A DNA stretch of 64,000 nt from DAHVFK01 sp963755395 (GTDB lineage Bacteria; Pseudomonadota; Gammaproteobacteria; Burkholderiales; SG8-39): the NCBI GenBank assembly GCA_963755395.1, contig CAVWJJ010000001.1, forward strand, positions 62,001-126,000. The letters are read 5' to 3'. This document shows positions 51,363-60,577 of the stretch, piece by piece. The translations under genes were made by a program, and so were the position numbers. The first letter of the stretch is position 1; the number at the start of each line of letters is the position of its first letter. The notes under the pieces were generated by a model that was not told the DNA's origin, made no database searches, and saw only the letters and a program-made list of their open reading frames with translations.

Positions 51363-53039
51363 CTAGGGTTGATAGCCCGGAATGCGCGATTCGTCGACCG
51401 CGTCTATCTGCTCTTTGTCGAGGAAGATCTCGGCATAGCGCTGATAGACCTTGTTGCGGACGAAGATGTCGAACAGGTCCGGATCGACGTGGCCGCCCAG
51501 CTTGAAACGGCCCAGGATCTCGAGTGATTCGGACAGCGTCTTGCCCCGCTTGTACGGGCGGTCCTTGGCCGTGAGGGCTTCGAAAATGTCGGCGATGCCC
51601 ATCACGCGCGCCTGGATCGACATCTGCTCGCGCGTCAGGCCCTTGGGGTAGCCCTTGCCGTCCATGCGCTCGTGGTGCCCGCCGGCATATTCCGGAACGT
51701 TCTTGAGGTGTTTCGGCCAGGGCAGCGACTCGAGCATCCTGATCGTCGCCACGATGTGGTGATTGATCACCTGGCGCTCCTCGGCGGTAAGCGTACCCGA
51801 ACGGATGGTAAGGTTCTTCAGCTCGTCTTCGGTCAGGAAGTTCGCCTCGTGGCCCGCGCTGTCGGTCCAGCGGTAGCGCGCGATCGAATGCACGTGCTCG
51901 ACGTCCTCCGCGCGCATGGCCTCGCTGCCGATGTTGCAGGCACGCAGGAAGGAGCGGTCCTCGTTCAGCTGGCGCACGCGGTCGCGGTGGCGAGTTTTAG
52001 CGGCCTCGAACTCGACCCGCGATGCCGAGCGCGCCGATAGCTCCGCATTGGTTTTCAGGAGCTCAATCTCGGCGTCGCGTTTGAGCACCTCGAAGCGCGT
52101 CTCGACCAGATGGATGCGATCGAAAATGGTCTCCAGCTTGGTCGCCTTGTCGACCACGTGCACCGGAGTGGTCACTTTGCCGCAATCGTGCAGCAGGCCG
52201 GCGATTTTCAGCTCGTAGCGGTCCTTGTCGCTCATGCTGAAGCCAGCCAGCGGCCCGTCCTTCGCTTCGGTGGCGGCTTCGGCAAGCATCATGGTCAGCA
52301 TCGGCACGCGCTGGCAATGCCCGCCGGTGTAGGGCGACTTCTCGTCGATCGCGGAGTTGATCAGGTTGATGAACGACTCGAACAGCTCCTCGAGCTGGTT
52401 GATCAGCATTCGGTTCGCGAGCGCGATCGCGGCCTGCGAGGCAAGCGACTCGGCCAAGCGCTGGTCCGAGGAAGAAAAGGGAATGATTTCGCCGGAATTC
52501 GGATCGTTAGCGTTGATCAGCTGCAGGACGCCGATGATTTCGTTGTCGTGGTTTCGCATCGGTACAGTGAGAAACGACTTCGAACGGTAGCCTGTCTTGC
52601 TGTCGAACGCACGGGTGCCGGAAAAATCGAACCCTTCCGCGGTGTACGCGTCCGGAATGTTGACCGTCTTCCCGGTAATGGCCACGTAGGCCGCAATCAT
52701 GCTGTGGTTCGGCTTTCCTTCCTTGTAGAGCTGGATCGGATAGAAGGGCACTGGACTGCCGGTCGTGCCGCCGTGATAGTACTTTAGCGAGGACGTGCGC
52801 ATGATCTCGAACCGCAGCGTGCGGTCGTCCATGACGCGGTACAGGGTTCCGCCATCAGCGCGCGTAATTGACTTCGCGGCGGTCAGGATCATTTCCAGCA
52901 GACGGTTGATGTCGCGTTCGGCCGAGAGTGACGCCCCGATTGCATTCAGCTGCTCAAGGCGCTGAACGACGTCCTCCCCGAGCGCCATGCCCGGATCGGT
53001 AAGGCTCAGGGTCTGGGTGTGGTCGATGTGAACGCTCAT
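51363..53039 (-). CDS. GAF domain-HD-GYP protein (putative cyclic di-GMP phosphodiesterase)
   Basis: A 558-residue cytoplasmic protein. GAF sensor domain (about 25-210) with VNIPDAY, TGYRSKSFLTVPM and IIGVLQLINA. HD-GYP domain (about 225-545) with HD at H284-D285 (LLHDCGK), HHIVATIRMLE, GGHHERMDGKGYPKG (GYP at about 463-465) and ADIFEALTAKDRPYK. All expected metal ligands look present. An insert of about 110 residues between the HD and HH motifs, rich in charged helices, is longer than usual. It lies 16 bp downstream of the PilB-type ATPase gene and is probably co-transcribed. Degradation of cyclic di-GMP is the inferred role. Confidence 0.88.
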   Translation of the reverse strand: MSVHIDHTQTLSLTDPGMALGEDVVQRLEQLNAIGASLSAERDINRLLEMILTAAKSITRADGGTLYRVMDDRTLRFEIMRTSSLKYYHGGTTGSPVPFYPIQLYKEGKPNHSMIAAYVAITGKTVNIPDAYTAEGFDFSGTRAFDSKTGYRSKSFLTVPMRNHDNEIIGVLQLINANDPNSGEIIPFSSSDQRLAESLASQAAIALANRMLINQLEELFESFINLINSAIDEKSPYTGGHCQRVPMLTMMLAEAATEAKDGPLAGFSMSDKDRYELKIAGLLHDCGKVTTPVHVVDKATKLETIFDRIHLVETRFEVLKRDAEIELLKTNAELSARSASRVEFEAAKTRHRDRVRQLNEDRSFLRACNIGSEAMRAEDVEHVHSIARYRWTDSAGHEANFLTEDELKNLTIRSGTLTAEERQVINHHIVATIRMLESLPWPKHLKNVPEYAGGHHERMDGKGYPKGLTREQMSIQARVMGIADIFEALTAKDRPYKRGKTLSESLEILGRFKLGGHVDPDLFDIFVRNKVYQRYAEIFLDKEQIDAVDESRIPGYQP

Positions 53040-53055
53040 CCTAGGACGTGCCGCG

Positions 53056-55422
53056 TCACTTGATGCAAACGGTGCGCACTTCCTTCATGTGGGTAAGACC
53101 CATCAGCACCTTTTCGATGCCGTCCTGCTTCAGGGTTCGCATGCCTTCCTCGAGGCAGAGCGCAAGCATCTCCGCCACCCGCGCGTGCTCCTGGATCGCC
53201 TTCTTCATGCGGTCCGTCGCGATCAGCAGCTCATGCAGGCCGAGTCGACCCTTCATGCCCGACCCGCCGCAGGTATCGCAGCCTACCGGCCGGTAGAGCG
53301 TGAGCTGACCCTTGTCGTTGCCGTAGATCTTGACCCACTCCTTGTAGACGGCCTCCACCGCTCCCTTCGCGTCCTTCTTGAAGGGCTCGGTGTTCATCAG
53401 CTCTTCGCAATACTCGTTAAGCAGCGACTTGATCTCCGCCGGCTCGGGCGTGTAGGCCTGCTTGCATTTCGCGCACAGGCGCCTGGCGAGACGCTGCGCA
53501 AGCACCCCGAGCAGGGCGTCCGCAAAGTTGAACGGATCCATCCCCATGTCGAGCAGACGGATGATCGATTCCGGCGCCGAGTTGGTGTGCAAGGTGGCGA
53601 ACACGAGGTGGCCGGTGAGCGAAGCCTCGATGCCGGTCGACGTGGTCTCCTTGTCGCGCATCTCGCCGACCATGATGATGTCCGGGTCGGCGCGCAGGAA
53701 GGCCTTCATCATCGTCGCGAAATCCATCCCCGCCTTCTTGTTCACCTGGCACTGACGCAAGCCCTTCTGCGTGATCTCGACCGGGTCCTCGGCGGTCCAG
53801 ATCTTGGTGTCGGGGGTGTTCAACGAACCGAGCACCGAATGCAGCGTGGTCGTCTTGCCCGAGCCCGTGGGCCCGCAGACGAAGAACAGGCCATACGGCT
53901 TTGCGACCGTCTTCTTGAGCTTCTCCAGGTTCTTCTGGGTCAGCCCCAGCTTGTCGATCGGGATCGGCTCGCCCGCCGCGAGGATACGCATGACGATGTC
54001 CTCGACCCCCCCGGCGGTCGGGATCGTGGCCACCCTCAACTCGATGTCGAGCGGGCCGAACTTCTTGAACTTGATCTTGCCGTCCTGGGGACGCCTCTTT
54101 TCGGAGATGTCCAGGTCGCACATGATCTTGAGGCGCGCCACAATGGCGTTGCGGTAGCTCGCGGGAACCTCGATATAGGGCCCGAGCGAACCGTCCTTGC
54201 GGAACCGGATCTCGGTCTTCGCCTTGCCCGGATAGGGTTCGATATGGATGTCCGAAGCGCCCTGGTGGTAGGCGTCGATGATGACCTTGTTGACCAGCTT
54301 GACCAGCTCGTTGTCCGCTGCGGCCGAGACATCGTCCGCGCCAACATCACCCTCGACGGACTCCTCCTCCATGCCGGAGAGCAGGTCGTCGATGTCTCCG
54401 GTATCCACGGCCTCCTGGCCGTAGAACTGGTTGACCGTGTCCTTGAACTCTTTCTGGGTCGTGACCTTGTAGATGATCCGCGCCTTGGGGAAAACGTTCG
54501 AAGCGATGCGTGAGTTGCGCACCCGCTCCGGGTCCAGGCACAGCACGACGAGCCCGTCCTTGGAGTCGTCCACCGGCAGCCACTGGTTGGCCTGGACGTA
54601 CTCGCGCTTGAGATTACGCAGCAGGTCCATCGGCTTGATGCGATCCCCCCTGAAAGGCTCGTAGGGGACGCCGAAGAACTTCGACAGCGCCTGCCCGATG
54701 GCGGGCAGCTTGACCTGGAACTCCTCTACCAGCACCGTCTCGACGTCGACCGCCTTCTTGCGCGCCTGGCGCGACGCCAGGTCGAACTCGCCGGCCGACA
54801 GCACCGCGTCGGAGATCAGGTAGTCGTACTTCGTCTTGACCAGCTGCGGCTTCTGGCGCTGGCGGAACGCGATGGCCAGCGTCTGCGTAAGCTCGGCCAC
54901 GCCCTCCTCGGTCAGCGCGCCGAACGGCAACCCGGCCTTGTTGTTGATGATCTGGATGACGCCGATCAGCTCGGTGCTGCCCTGCTCCAGAATCGGCGCC
55001 ACCAGCATCTGCTTGGTGCGGTAGCCGGTGCGCTTGTCGACCTCCTGCAGGAAGCGCAGGTTCGGACTGATCCCTCTCAGCTCGCTTTCGTCGTAGACGT
55101 CCTTGATGTTGATCGTCTTCCTGGCCAGGGCGACGTAGCCCGCGATCGAATGCTCGGCGATCGGCAACTTCAGGTCCTTGAACGAATTCAGCCCCGTCTT
55201 GACCTTCGAAACAATTGCCTGCTTGTCCTCGCCGACGACGTAGATCGTCAGTCTGTCGGCGTTGAACAACGCGCAAATGTCCGCGCTCACCTCCAAGATG
55301 ATCTCGTCCACGTTGTTCGTGGCGTGGATCTTGTTGGTAACCGCCTGCAGCTGTTTCTGAAACGCCAGACGCGCATTGACGTCCGTCTGCGACGCAGCTT
55401 GTTGGCTGAGTACAGCGCTCAT
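53056..55422 (-). CDS. GspE/PilB-type secretion ATPase with N-terminal GAF domain
   Basis: A 788-residue traffic ATPase. The N-terminal GAF domain (about 20-190) has INIKDVYDE, TGYRTKQMLVAPI and ELIGVIQIINN, the same pattern as the GAF of the next gene. An N1/N2-type middle part (about 200-340) follows, then the ATPase core with SDIHIEPYPGK, Walker A GPTGSGKTTT (K523), Asp box, LRADPDIIMVGEMRDKETT and a His box. A zinc-type tetracysteine is CAKC ... CDTCGGSGMKGR, with an unusually long 60-residue spacer. It would power pilus extension or a related export step. PilB normally lacks a GAF domain, so direct small-ligand control is suggested. Confidence 0.9.
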   Translation of the reverse strand: MSAVLSQQAASQTDVNARLAFQKQLQAVTNKIHATNNVDEIILEVSADICALFNADRLTIYVVGEDKQAIVSKVKTGLNSFKDLKLPIAEHSIAGYVALARKTINIKDVYDESELRGISPNLRFLQEVDKRTGYRTKQMLVAPILEQGSTELIGVIQIINNKAGLPFGALTEEGVAELTQTLAIAFRQRQKPQLVKTKYDYLISDAVLSAGEFDLASRQARKKAVDVETVLVEEFQVKLPAIGQALSKFFGVPYEPFRGDRIKPMDLLRNLKREYVQANQWLPVDDSKDGLVVLCLDPERVRNSRIASNVFPKARIIYKVTTQKEFKDTVNQFYGQEAVDTGDIDDLLSGMEEESVEGDVGADDVSAAADNELVKLVNKVIIDAYHQGASDIHIEPYPGKAKTEIRFRKDGSLGPYIEVPASYRNAIVARLKIMCDLDISEKRRPQDGKIKFKKFGPLDIELRVATIPTAGGVEDIVMRILAAGEPIPIDKLGLTQKNLEKLKKTVAKPYGLFFVCGPTGSGKTTTLHSVLGSLNTPDTKIWTAEDPVEITQKGLRQCQVNKKAGMDFATMMKAFLRADPDIIMVGEMRDKETTSTGIEASLTGHLVFATLHTNSAPESIIRLLDMGMDPFNFADALLGVLAQRLARRLCAKCKQAYTPEPAEIKSLLNEYCEELMNTEPFKKDAKGAVEAVYKEWVKIYGNDKGQLTLYRPVGCDTCGGSGMKGRLGLHELLIATDRMKKAIQEHARVAEMLALCLEEGMRTLKQDGIEKVLMGLTHMKEVRTVCIK

Positions 55423-55510
55423 TGCGGACCTCCGATCAGGGACTATCCTAGCCCCTGGACATCAAACATTCAACAGCAATCCCCATGATTTTTAACAAGC
55501 TTTCGTGCGT

Positions 55511-56557
55511 TTAGTCGCGCTTCCCCGCGCCCCACAGTCCGCCTTCGAGCAGCCACACCTGAAACCCTTGCTGCGCGAACAGGAACGCCGCCGCCGCGCT
55601 GCGTCGTCCGCTCTGGCAATAGACGACGTAATTCCGCGAGCGGTCGAGCAGCGCGAACATGTTGCGCACTTCGGATAGCGGGACGTTGATCGCGCCCGGC
55701 AGCTTGTCGTATTGGTATTCGGACGGATAGCGCACGTCAAGCCACACCGCGCCCTCGCGCACCCGCTCGCACGCCTCCTCGAACCGCGCACGCCGCAGCA
55801 GCGGCTCGCGCAACAGCTGGTCGAAATCGAGCTTGCCGAGCTTGAGCAGCTCTCCGTCGACGCTCGCCACCACGGTGGCGTTGCGCTTTGCCTCCGATAC
55901 GAGCGCCTCCTCGCCGAAGGCATCGAACGGCTTGAGCTCGGCAAGCGCCACCTCGACCCCGCCTACCGTGCGCTCCACCTGGAAGCGTCCGGAAGCGACG
56001 ACGTAATAGCTGTCGCCTTCGTCGCCCTCGCGGATCACCACGTCGCCACGGCGCACCTTGAGCCGCACGAATCGGTTCATCAGCTCGTCGATATGCGCCG
56101 CAGGCAGCTGTGCCAACGCGCCTCCGCGCAGCGCAGCGCTCACGATCGCGGCCGTCGCCTCCTGGCCGCCGGTTGCCGCGGTCGCGACCCCGTCCCAGGT
56201 CGCGAGGATGTCCAGCATGTCGCTGTCGATGACGAGCAGCTCGACGTCGGTGATAGCCTTGGTGCGCGCGAGCGGTGCCTCGCGCCGGTTGAGCGCGTGG
56301 CGGGCATCTTCCGTGCCGCCGACGACCACCATCGTGCCACCCTTTGCGTACACGAGCAGCATTTCGCCTTGCAGCAGGTATACCGACTCTGCGCCCGACC
56401 GATGCGCCGCGAGCGGGTCGGCGCCGCGTGCGGCCCGCTCGAGCGTCACCGCCGCCGCGAGCTCGTTCAGCCTGTCCGCCGAGAGCGTGTCGAGCGGCGC
56501 CAGCCGGGCGAGCTGCGCCGCAGTAACTCCGGGCAGGCGCGAGGCGGTGCTGTTCAT
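55511..56557 (-). CDS. Cyclic-nucleotide-binding protein with rhodanese domain
   Basis: A 348-residue protein. A degenerate first cNMP-binding fold (about 20-120) is followed by a clearer one (about 150-255) with GDVVIREGDEGDSYYVVASGRF and the phosphate-cassette-like FGEEALVSEAKRNATV. The C-terminal rhodanese domain (about 258-345) has the active-site loop YCQSGRRSAAAA, Cys in position for persulfide. It links cyclic-nucleotide sensing with sulfur or redox chemistry. It starts 7 bp from the stop of the phosphodiesterase gene, in one operon with the adenylate cyclase. In the cassette the conserved Glu and Arg are visible, so cAMP binding is plausible. Confidence 0.85.
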   Translation of the reverse strand: MNSTASRLPGVTAAQLARLAPLDTLSADRLNELAAAVTLERAARGADPLAAHRSGAESVYLLQGEMLLVYAKGGTMVVVGGTEDARHALNRREAPLARTKAITDVELLVIDSDMLDILATWDGVATAATGGQEATAAIVSAALRGGALAQLPAAHIDELMNRFVRLKVRRGDVVIREGDEGDSYYVVASGRFQVERTVGGVEVALAELKPFDAFGEEALVSEAKRNATVVASVDGELLKLGKLDFDQLLREPLLRRARFEEACERVREGAVWLDVRYPSEYQYDKLPGAINVPLSEVRNMFALLDRSRNYVVYCQSGRRSAAAAFLFAQQGFQVWLLEGGLWGAGKRD

Positions 56558-56564
56558 GCTGGCA

Positions 56565-57332
56565 TCAAAACTCGAACACCTGGTTGTTCTGCAGCATGCG
56601 CGGGCGGAATTCGCCCGCGCACTCCTCCACCTCTTGCATCGTCAGCTCGATCTCGCCCGGCTTGAGGTGCGTAATGTAGATCTCTGGATTGCGCTCGAGC
56701 TTGGCCAGCTCGTCGGCCAGCGTCTCGGGGCAAAGGTGTTTGGACACCGCTGCAAGCTGCCGCTCCTTGTTGGAAAACGCGGTTTCGACGATCAGATACT
56801 TCAGATTCTGGATCCGGTTGACGAGCCTCCACAGCGCATCGTTCGGCCCGGTGTCGCCCGTGAACACCAGGCTTCCCACACCGCTGTCGAGATGAAAACC
56901 GATCGCCGGCACCGTATGGTTCGCCGGCAGCGGCGTGATCTCGCGCCCCCCGATGGAAATCGTTTCGGCAAGCTCGATCTCCTGGTAGCGCATGAACGGC
57001 GCCTCCGGGCTCGGGATCTCGGCGAAATCGGGCCAGATCGCCCAATTGAAGAGGTGGCTGCGCATGATCTCGATCGTGGCGCGCGTCGCGTAGACCGTAA
57101 TCGGCCGCACCCGCATCCCGCCCACCGTATCGACGATGAACGGAATGCTGGCGACGTGATCGAGATGCGAATGGGTAACGAAGATATGGTCAACTAGGGA
57201 CAGCTCGGCGAGCGACAGGTCGCCCACACCGGTTCCCGCGTCCAGCAGCATGTCGCTATCGACCAGGAACGAGGTCGTGCGCAGGTGCCGCCCGCCGATG
57301 CCGCCGGAACAGCCGAGAACGCGCAGCCGCAT
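56565..57332 (-). CDS. Class II 3',5'-cyclic-nucleotide phosphodiesterase (metallo-beta-lactamase fold)
   Basis: A 255-residue metallohydrolase. The zinc-binding motif FVTHSHLDHVASIPF (about 51-65) is that of class II phosphodiesterases (HSHLDH), with further ligands in NHTVPAIGF, FTGDTGP and ETAFSN, and THLKP near the C-terminus. The N-terminus MRLRVLGCSGG is MBL-like. It lies 12 bp after the CHASE2 cyclase gene, giving synthesis and hydrolysis of cAMP in one operon. RNase Z is an alternative fold relative, but the HSHLDH form and context favour the phosphodiesterase. Confidence 0.82.
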   Translation of the reverse strand: MRLRVLGCSGGIGGRHLRTTSFLVDSDMLLDAGTGVGDLSLAELSLVDHIFVTHSHLDHVASIPFIVDTVGGMRVRPITVYATRATIEIMRSHLFNWAIWPDFAEIPSPEAPFMRYQEIELAETISIGGREITPLPANHTVPAIGFHLDSGVGSLVFTGDTGPNDALWRLVNRIQNLKYLIVETAFSNKERQLAAVSKHLCPETLADELAKLERNPEIYITHLKPGEIELTMQEVEECAGEFRPRMLQNNQVFEF

Positions 57333-57344
57333 CGCCTCTCCCCC

Positions 57345-59579
57345 CTATTTCATCGCGAACTTGGTTACGCCATCCCAGCCGGGCTCGGGCGGCGCACGGC
57401 GGTAGTGCCCGATGCGCTCGACGTAGGCCCGGTAGAGCTGGCAGTCGGGGCGCATGCGCTGCAGATTGAGCAGCGCGACTTCGGCCTGATCCCAGTCCTG
57501 GGAACGGTAGTGCCTGAGGCACTGGTTCCATAGCCTGATCTCATCGTGCATCCACTTATCCACCTCGCCTTCGAGGCCGAGCGGCTCGAAAATCGCGACC
57601 GCCTCGTCCTTGCCCTTTACCCGCACCCGGTCGACCTCCCGGAAGACGATGTCCTTGGCCGCCTTGCGCGTGTCCTCGCCCACGAGGATGCCGACGCCGT
57701 ACTGCTTGGTGATGCCCTCCAGACGTGATCCCAGGTTCACCGGATCGCCCATTACCGTATAGGCCTTGCGCAGCTTGGAGCCCATGTCGCCTACCCGCAT
57801 GCGGCCCGAGTTGACGCCGATGCCGATGTGGAACTCGGGCCAGCCCTTGGCGCGGAACTCCTGGTTGAGCGTCACGGCGCGCTGCTGCATCTGAAGCGCC
57901 GTCAGCACGCCGTTGCGGGCGTGAGTGGGGTCTTCCACCGGCGCGCCCCAGAACGCCATGATCGCGTCGCCGATGTACTTGTCCAGGGTGCCTCGATTGC
58001 CGCGGATCACCAGCGACATGGAGGTGAGATAGTCGTTGATGTAGGCCGACAGGTCCTTCGCGCTAAGGCTCTCCGAGATGGTGGTGAACCCCCTCACGTC
58101 CGAGAACAGCACTGTGAGCGTCTCCTCCTTGCCCTCCATGCTGTACTTCTCCGGGTCCTGGGCCATCTTGTCAACCAGCTCCGGCGGCACGTACTGGCCG
58201 AACAGCTCGGTGAACTGGCGCTTGGAGCGCGACTCGACGAAATAGCCGTACGCCATGTTCATGGTGTAGAGCGCGACGGTCATCAGCAGCGCGCTGGCGA
58301 GCGGCAGCACCATGTTGGCCTGCATCCAGATCGCGACGTCGAGCGACGAGATGAGCGCGGCGGCAAGCAGCGTCGCGGCGGTCGCCCAGAGCGCCGAGAG
58401 CATCGGGATCAGGACCGAAAGCACCGCCCCGCCGAGCAACAGCAGCACGACTTCGGCGCCGAGCATGTACGGCGGCTTCTGCTTGATCTCGCGGTCGATC
58501 ATGCCAGCGATCAGGTTGGCGTGGATCTCGACTCCCGGGTAGACGCTGTCGACCGGCGTCGAGCGCAGGTCGAGCAGGCCGGGTGCGGTGGTCCCGACAA
58601 GCGCGATTTTGCCCTTGAGGGCGTCCCGTTTGACGCGGTCGAACAGGACGTCGGCGAGCGATACGTAGTGAAAGCTGAATTTCCCGCCGCGGAACGGAAT
58701 CAGCGCGCTCGCGGTATCGTCGACCGGGATCCGGATCCCGCCCACCTGCAGCCATTCCAGCCCGGCGTAGCCCCTGTTGAGCATGGAATCCGGCGCGAAT
58801 CCCGGCTGCACCTTGGGGAACCTGCCGCCGTCCTTGAGCGCGATCAGCGTGCGCAGCATCGCGAGCGACAGCGACTCATAGTAGGCGCCGTCCAGCTCGG
58901 CCAGCATCGGTACTCTGCGTACCACCCCGTCGAAGTCCACCACCGGATTGAAGTGCCCCGCCGCGGCGGCGTTGTTCTGGAACTCCGGCAGGTTTCCGCC
59001 GTAGCCGATCCAGCTCGTGAAGCCGATGTTGCGCCCGGTGAAGGTGCCCTTGGGCAGCACCGGCGCGGGAATCGCCCCGGTGCGAGGGGAGTCCTTTTCG
59101 CTGCTGAAGTAGTAGCCCAGTACCACCGGCCGGCCCTTGATCGCCTTCGCGAACAGCCCGTCGTTGTCCAGCCCAGGGCGCATGCGCGCGTACTGCTCCT
59201 GGAACGCCGGCACTTGCTTGAGTTGGTTCTGCGCCAGCTCGTCCAGCGCGCGGATACCCGACGAGTAGTCGGCCTCCGCGAACACCACGTCGAAGCCGAC
59301 CAGGGCCACGCCGTATTCGTCGAATAGCTTGTCGATCAGGTGCGCCATGACGTCGCGCGGCCAGGGCCAGCGCCCGACCTGCTGCAGGCTCTTCTCGTCG
59401 ATATCGAGGATGACGATGCGCGGGTCGACCGTATTCGGCATCGTGAGCCGCATACGCGCGTCGTAGATGATGTTGTCGAGCTGGGTGATCAGCCCGACGT
59501 TGTAGAAGCGCGCCGCGTGCCCAGCGAAGAACAGCGTGATCACCAGCCCGATGGCGATCCGAACGACATGCTGTTTCAA
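57345..59579 (-). CDS. CHASE2-domain class III adenylate cyclase
   Basis: A 744-residue membrane cyclase. N-terminal anchor (about 7-25), extracytoplasmic CHASE2 sensor (about 30-360, GRWPWPRDVMAHLI), three membrane helices (about 370-445) and a cytoplasmic class III catalytic domain (about 480-670). Metal Asp residues are D494 (SDVRGF) and D538 (YIGDAIMAFWG). The purine-specifying Lys is K534, and the later VMGDPVNLGSRLEG supplies Asp, Asn and Arg. The complete set predicts an active, self-homodimerising cyclase making cAMP. The short C-terminal helical tail (about 675-735) resembles TPR. Same CHASE2 type as the kinase at 61410. Confidence 0.92.
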   Translation of the reverse strand: MKQHVVRIAIGLVITLFFAGHAARFYNVGLITQLDNIIYDARMRLTMPNTVDPRIVILDIDEKSLQQVGRWPWPRDVMAHLIDKLFDEYGVALVGFDVVFAEADYSSGIRALDELAQNQLKQVPAFQEQYARMRPGLDNDGLFAKAIKGRPVVLGYYFSSEKDSPRTGAIPAPVLPKGTFTGRNIGFTSWIGYGGNLPEFQNNAAAAGHFNPVVDFDGVVRRVPMLAELDGAYYESLSLAMLRTLIALKDGGRFPKVQPGFAPDSMLNRGYAGLEWLQVGGIRIPVDDTASALIPFRGGKFSFHYVSLADVLFDRVKRDALKGKIALVGTTAPGLLDLRSTPVDSVYPGVEIHANLIAGMIDREIKQKPPYMLGAEVVLLLLGGAVLSVLIPMLSALWATAATLLAAALISSLDVAIWMQANMVLPLASALLMTVALYTMNMAYGYFVESRSKRQFTELFGQYVPPELVDKMAQDPEKYSMEGKEETLTVLFSDVRGFTTISESLSAKDLSAYINDYLTSMSLVIRGNRGTLDKYIGDAIMAFWGAPVEDPTHARNGVLTALQMQQRAVTLNQEFRAKGWPEFHIGIGVNSGRMRVGDMGSKLRKAYTVMGDPVNLGSRLEGITKQYGVGILVGEDTRKAAKDIVFREVDRVRVKGKDEAVAIFEPLGLEGEVDKWMHDEIRLWNQCLRHYRSQDWDQAEVALLNLQRMRPDCQLYRAYVERIGHYRRAPPEPGWDGVTKFAMK

Positions 59580-59646
59580 GCGGCCTCCGGCGGTCGGGAG
59601 TTGGCCGTTGGAGGGCCGGGGCGAACCCAGAGCGGACCCTGGCGGG

Positions 59647-60561
59647 TCAGCTCTTGACGAAGTACTCCATCTTGACGCCGGCGATCTCGATCACGTCGTG
59701 GTCCTTGAGCATGTGCGGCGCAGCGCCGATCGACTGCCCGTTGACGGTGGGCTGCTTGGCGCCCTCGACATGCGTGAGGAAGTAGCCCTGCGGACGGCGC
59801 GTCAGCACCGCAACCTGCACGCCAGGCTTGCCGAGCGTCGTCAGCGGTTTGGCAAGCTCGAGCTCCTTGCCCGCGTTGCCGCCCGACAGGATCTGGATCG
59901 CTCCGAGGACCTGCCCGGGTTTCGGCGCCGCCGGGGCGGCAGATGTCGCCGCAGGGGGCGGCGGCGCAGCCGTCGCGGCGGACGCCGCCGCGACGGTGGG
60001 CGTGGCTATCGGTGCCGTCGCGCCGGGCGGCGCGACCGGGCTGCGTTCCTTCTCCGCCGCGCTCGCCGTGCCCGCGGAAGCGGCGCTCGCCGCCGCCTGA
60101 TGCACCGCGCTGGCCCGCGCCGCCTCTGCCGCCTGCGGCTGCGGGTACGGGTGCGGCTGGCCGAGCATGCCGCCCGCCATCGCACGCGCCTGATCCTGCG
60201 CCGCCTTCATCGCGGAGGGCCGCAGCACCATGGTCTTCTCGAAATCGGCCGCCGTGGCCGCGGGCTGCTGGCCGGGCTCGGCGAGGTACTTGAGCTTGTA
60301 CTTGCCCAGCTCGACGATGTCGTTGTTCTGCAGGAAATGCTTCTTGACCGCGTTTCCGTTCACCAGCGTACCGTTCGTGCTGCCCAGGTCTTCCAGGAAC
60401 GAGTCGTTCAGGATCGTGACGATCACTGCATGCTCGCCGCTGACCGCCAGATTGTCGATCTGAATGTCATTGTGCGGCTTGCGGCCGATGGTGGTGCGCT
60501 CCTTCACCAAGGGAATCTCCTTGAGCACCAACCCGTCCATGCTGAGTATCAGTTTCGCCAT
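59647..60561 (-). CDS. FHA-domain protein (two FHA modules)
   Basis: A 304-residue cytoplasmic adaptor. The N-terminal FHA domain (about 20-90) has GRKPHNDIQIDNLAVSGEHA and TNGTLVNGNAV with the Arg, Ser/His and Asn of the phosphothreonine pocket. An Ala/Pro-rich linker (about 110-205, disordered) leads to a second, more degenerate FHA (about 205-300) that lacks the Ser-x-x-His pair. It probably reads phosphothreonine marks laid by the kinase at 61410. It lies 16 bp downstream of the PP2C gene. Confidence 0.9.
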   Translation of the reverse strand: MAKLILSMDGLVLKEIPLVKERTTIGRKPHNDIQIDNLAVSGEHAVIVTILNDSFLEDLGSTNGTLVNGNAVKKHFLQNNDIVELGKYKLKYLAEPGQQPAATAADFEKTMVLRPSAMKAAQDQARAMAGGMLGQPHPYPQPQAAEAARASAVHQAAASAASAGTASAAEKERSPVAPPGATAPIATPTVAAASAATAAPPPPAATSAAPAAPKPGQVLGAIQILSGGNAGKELELAKPLTTLGKPGVQVAVLTRRPQGYFLTHVEGAKQPTVNGQSIGAAPHMLKDHDVIEIAGVKMEYFVKS

Positions 60562-60577
60562 AGCTGACCCCTGGGGG

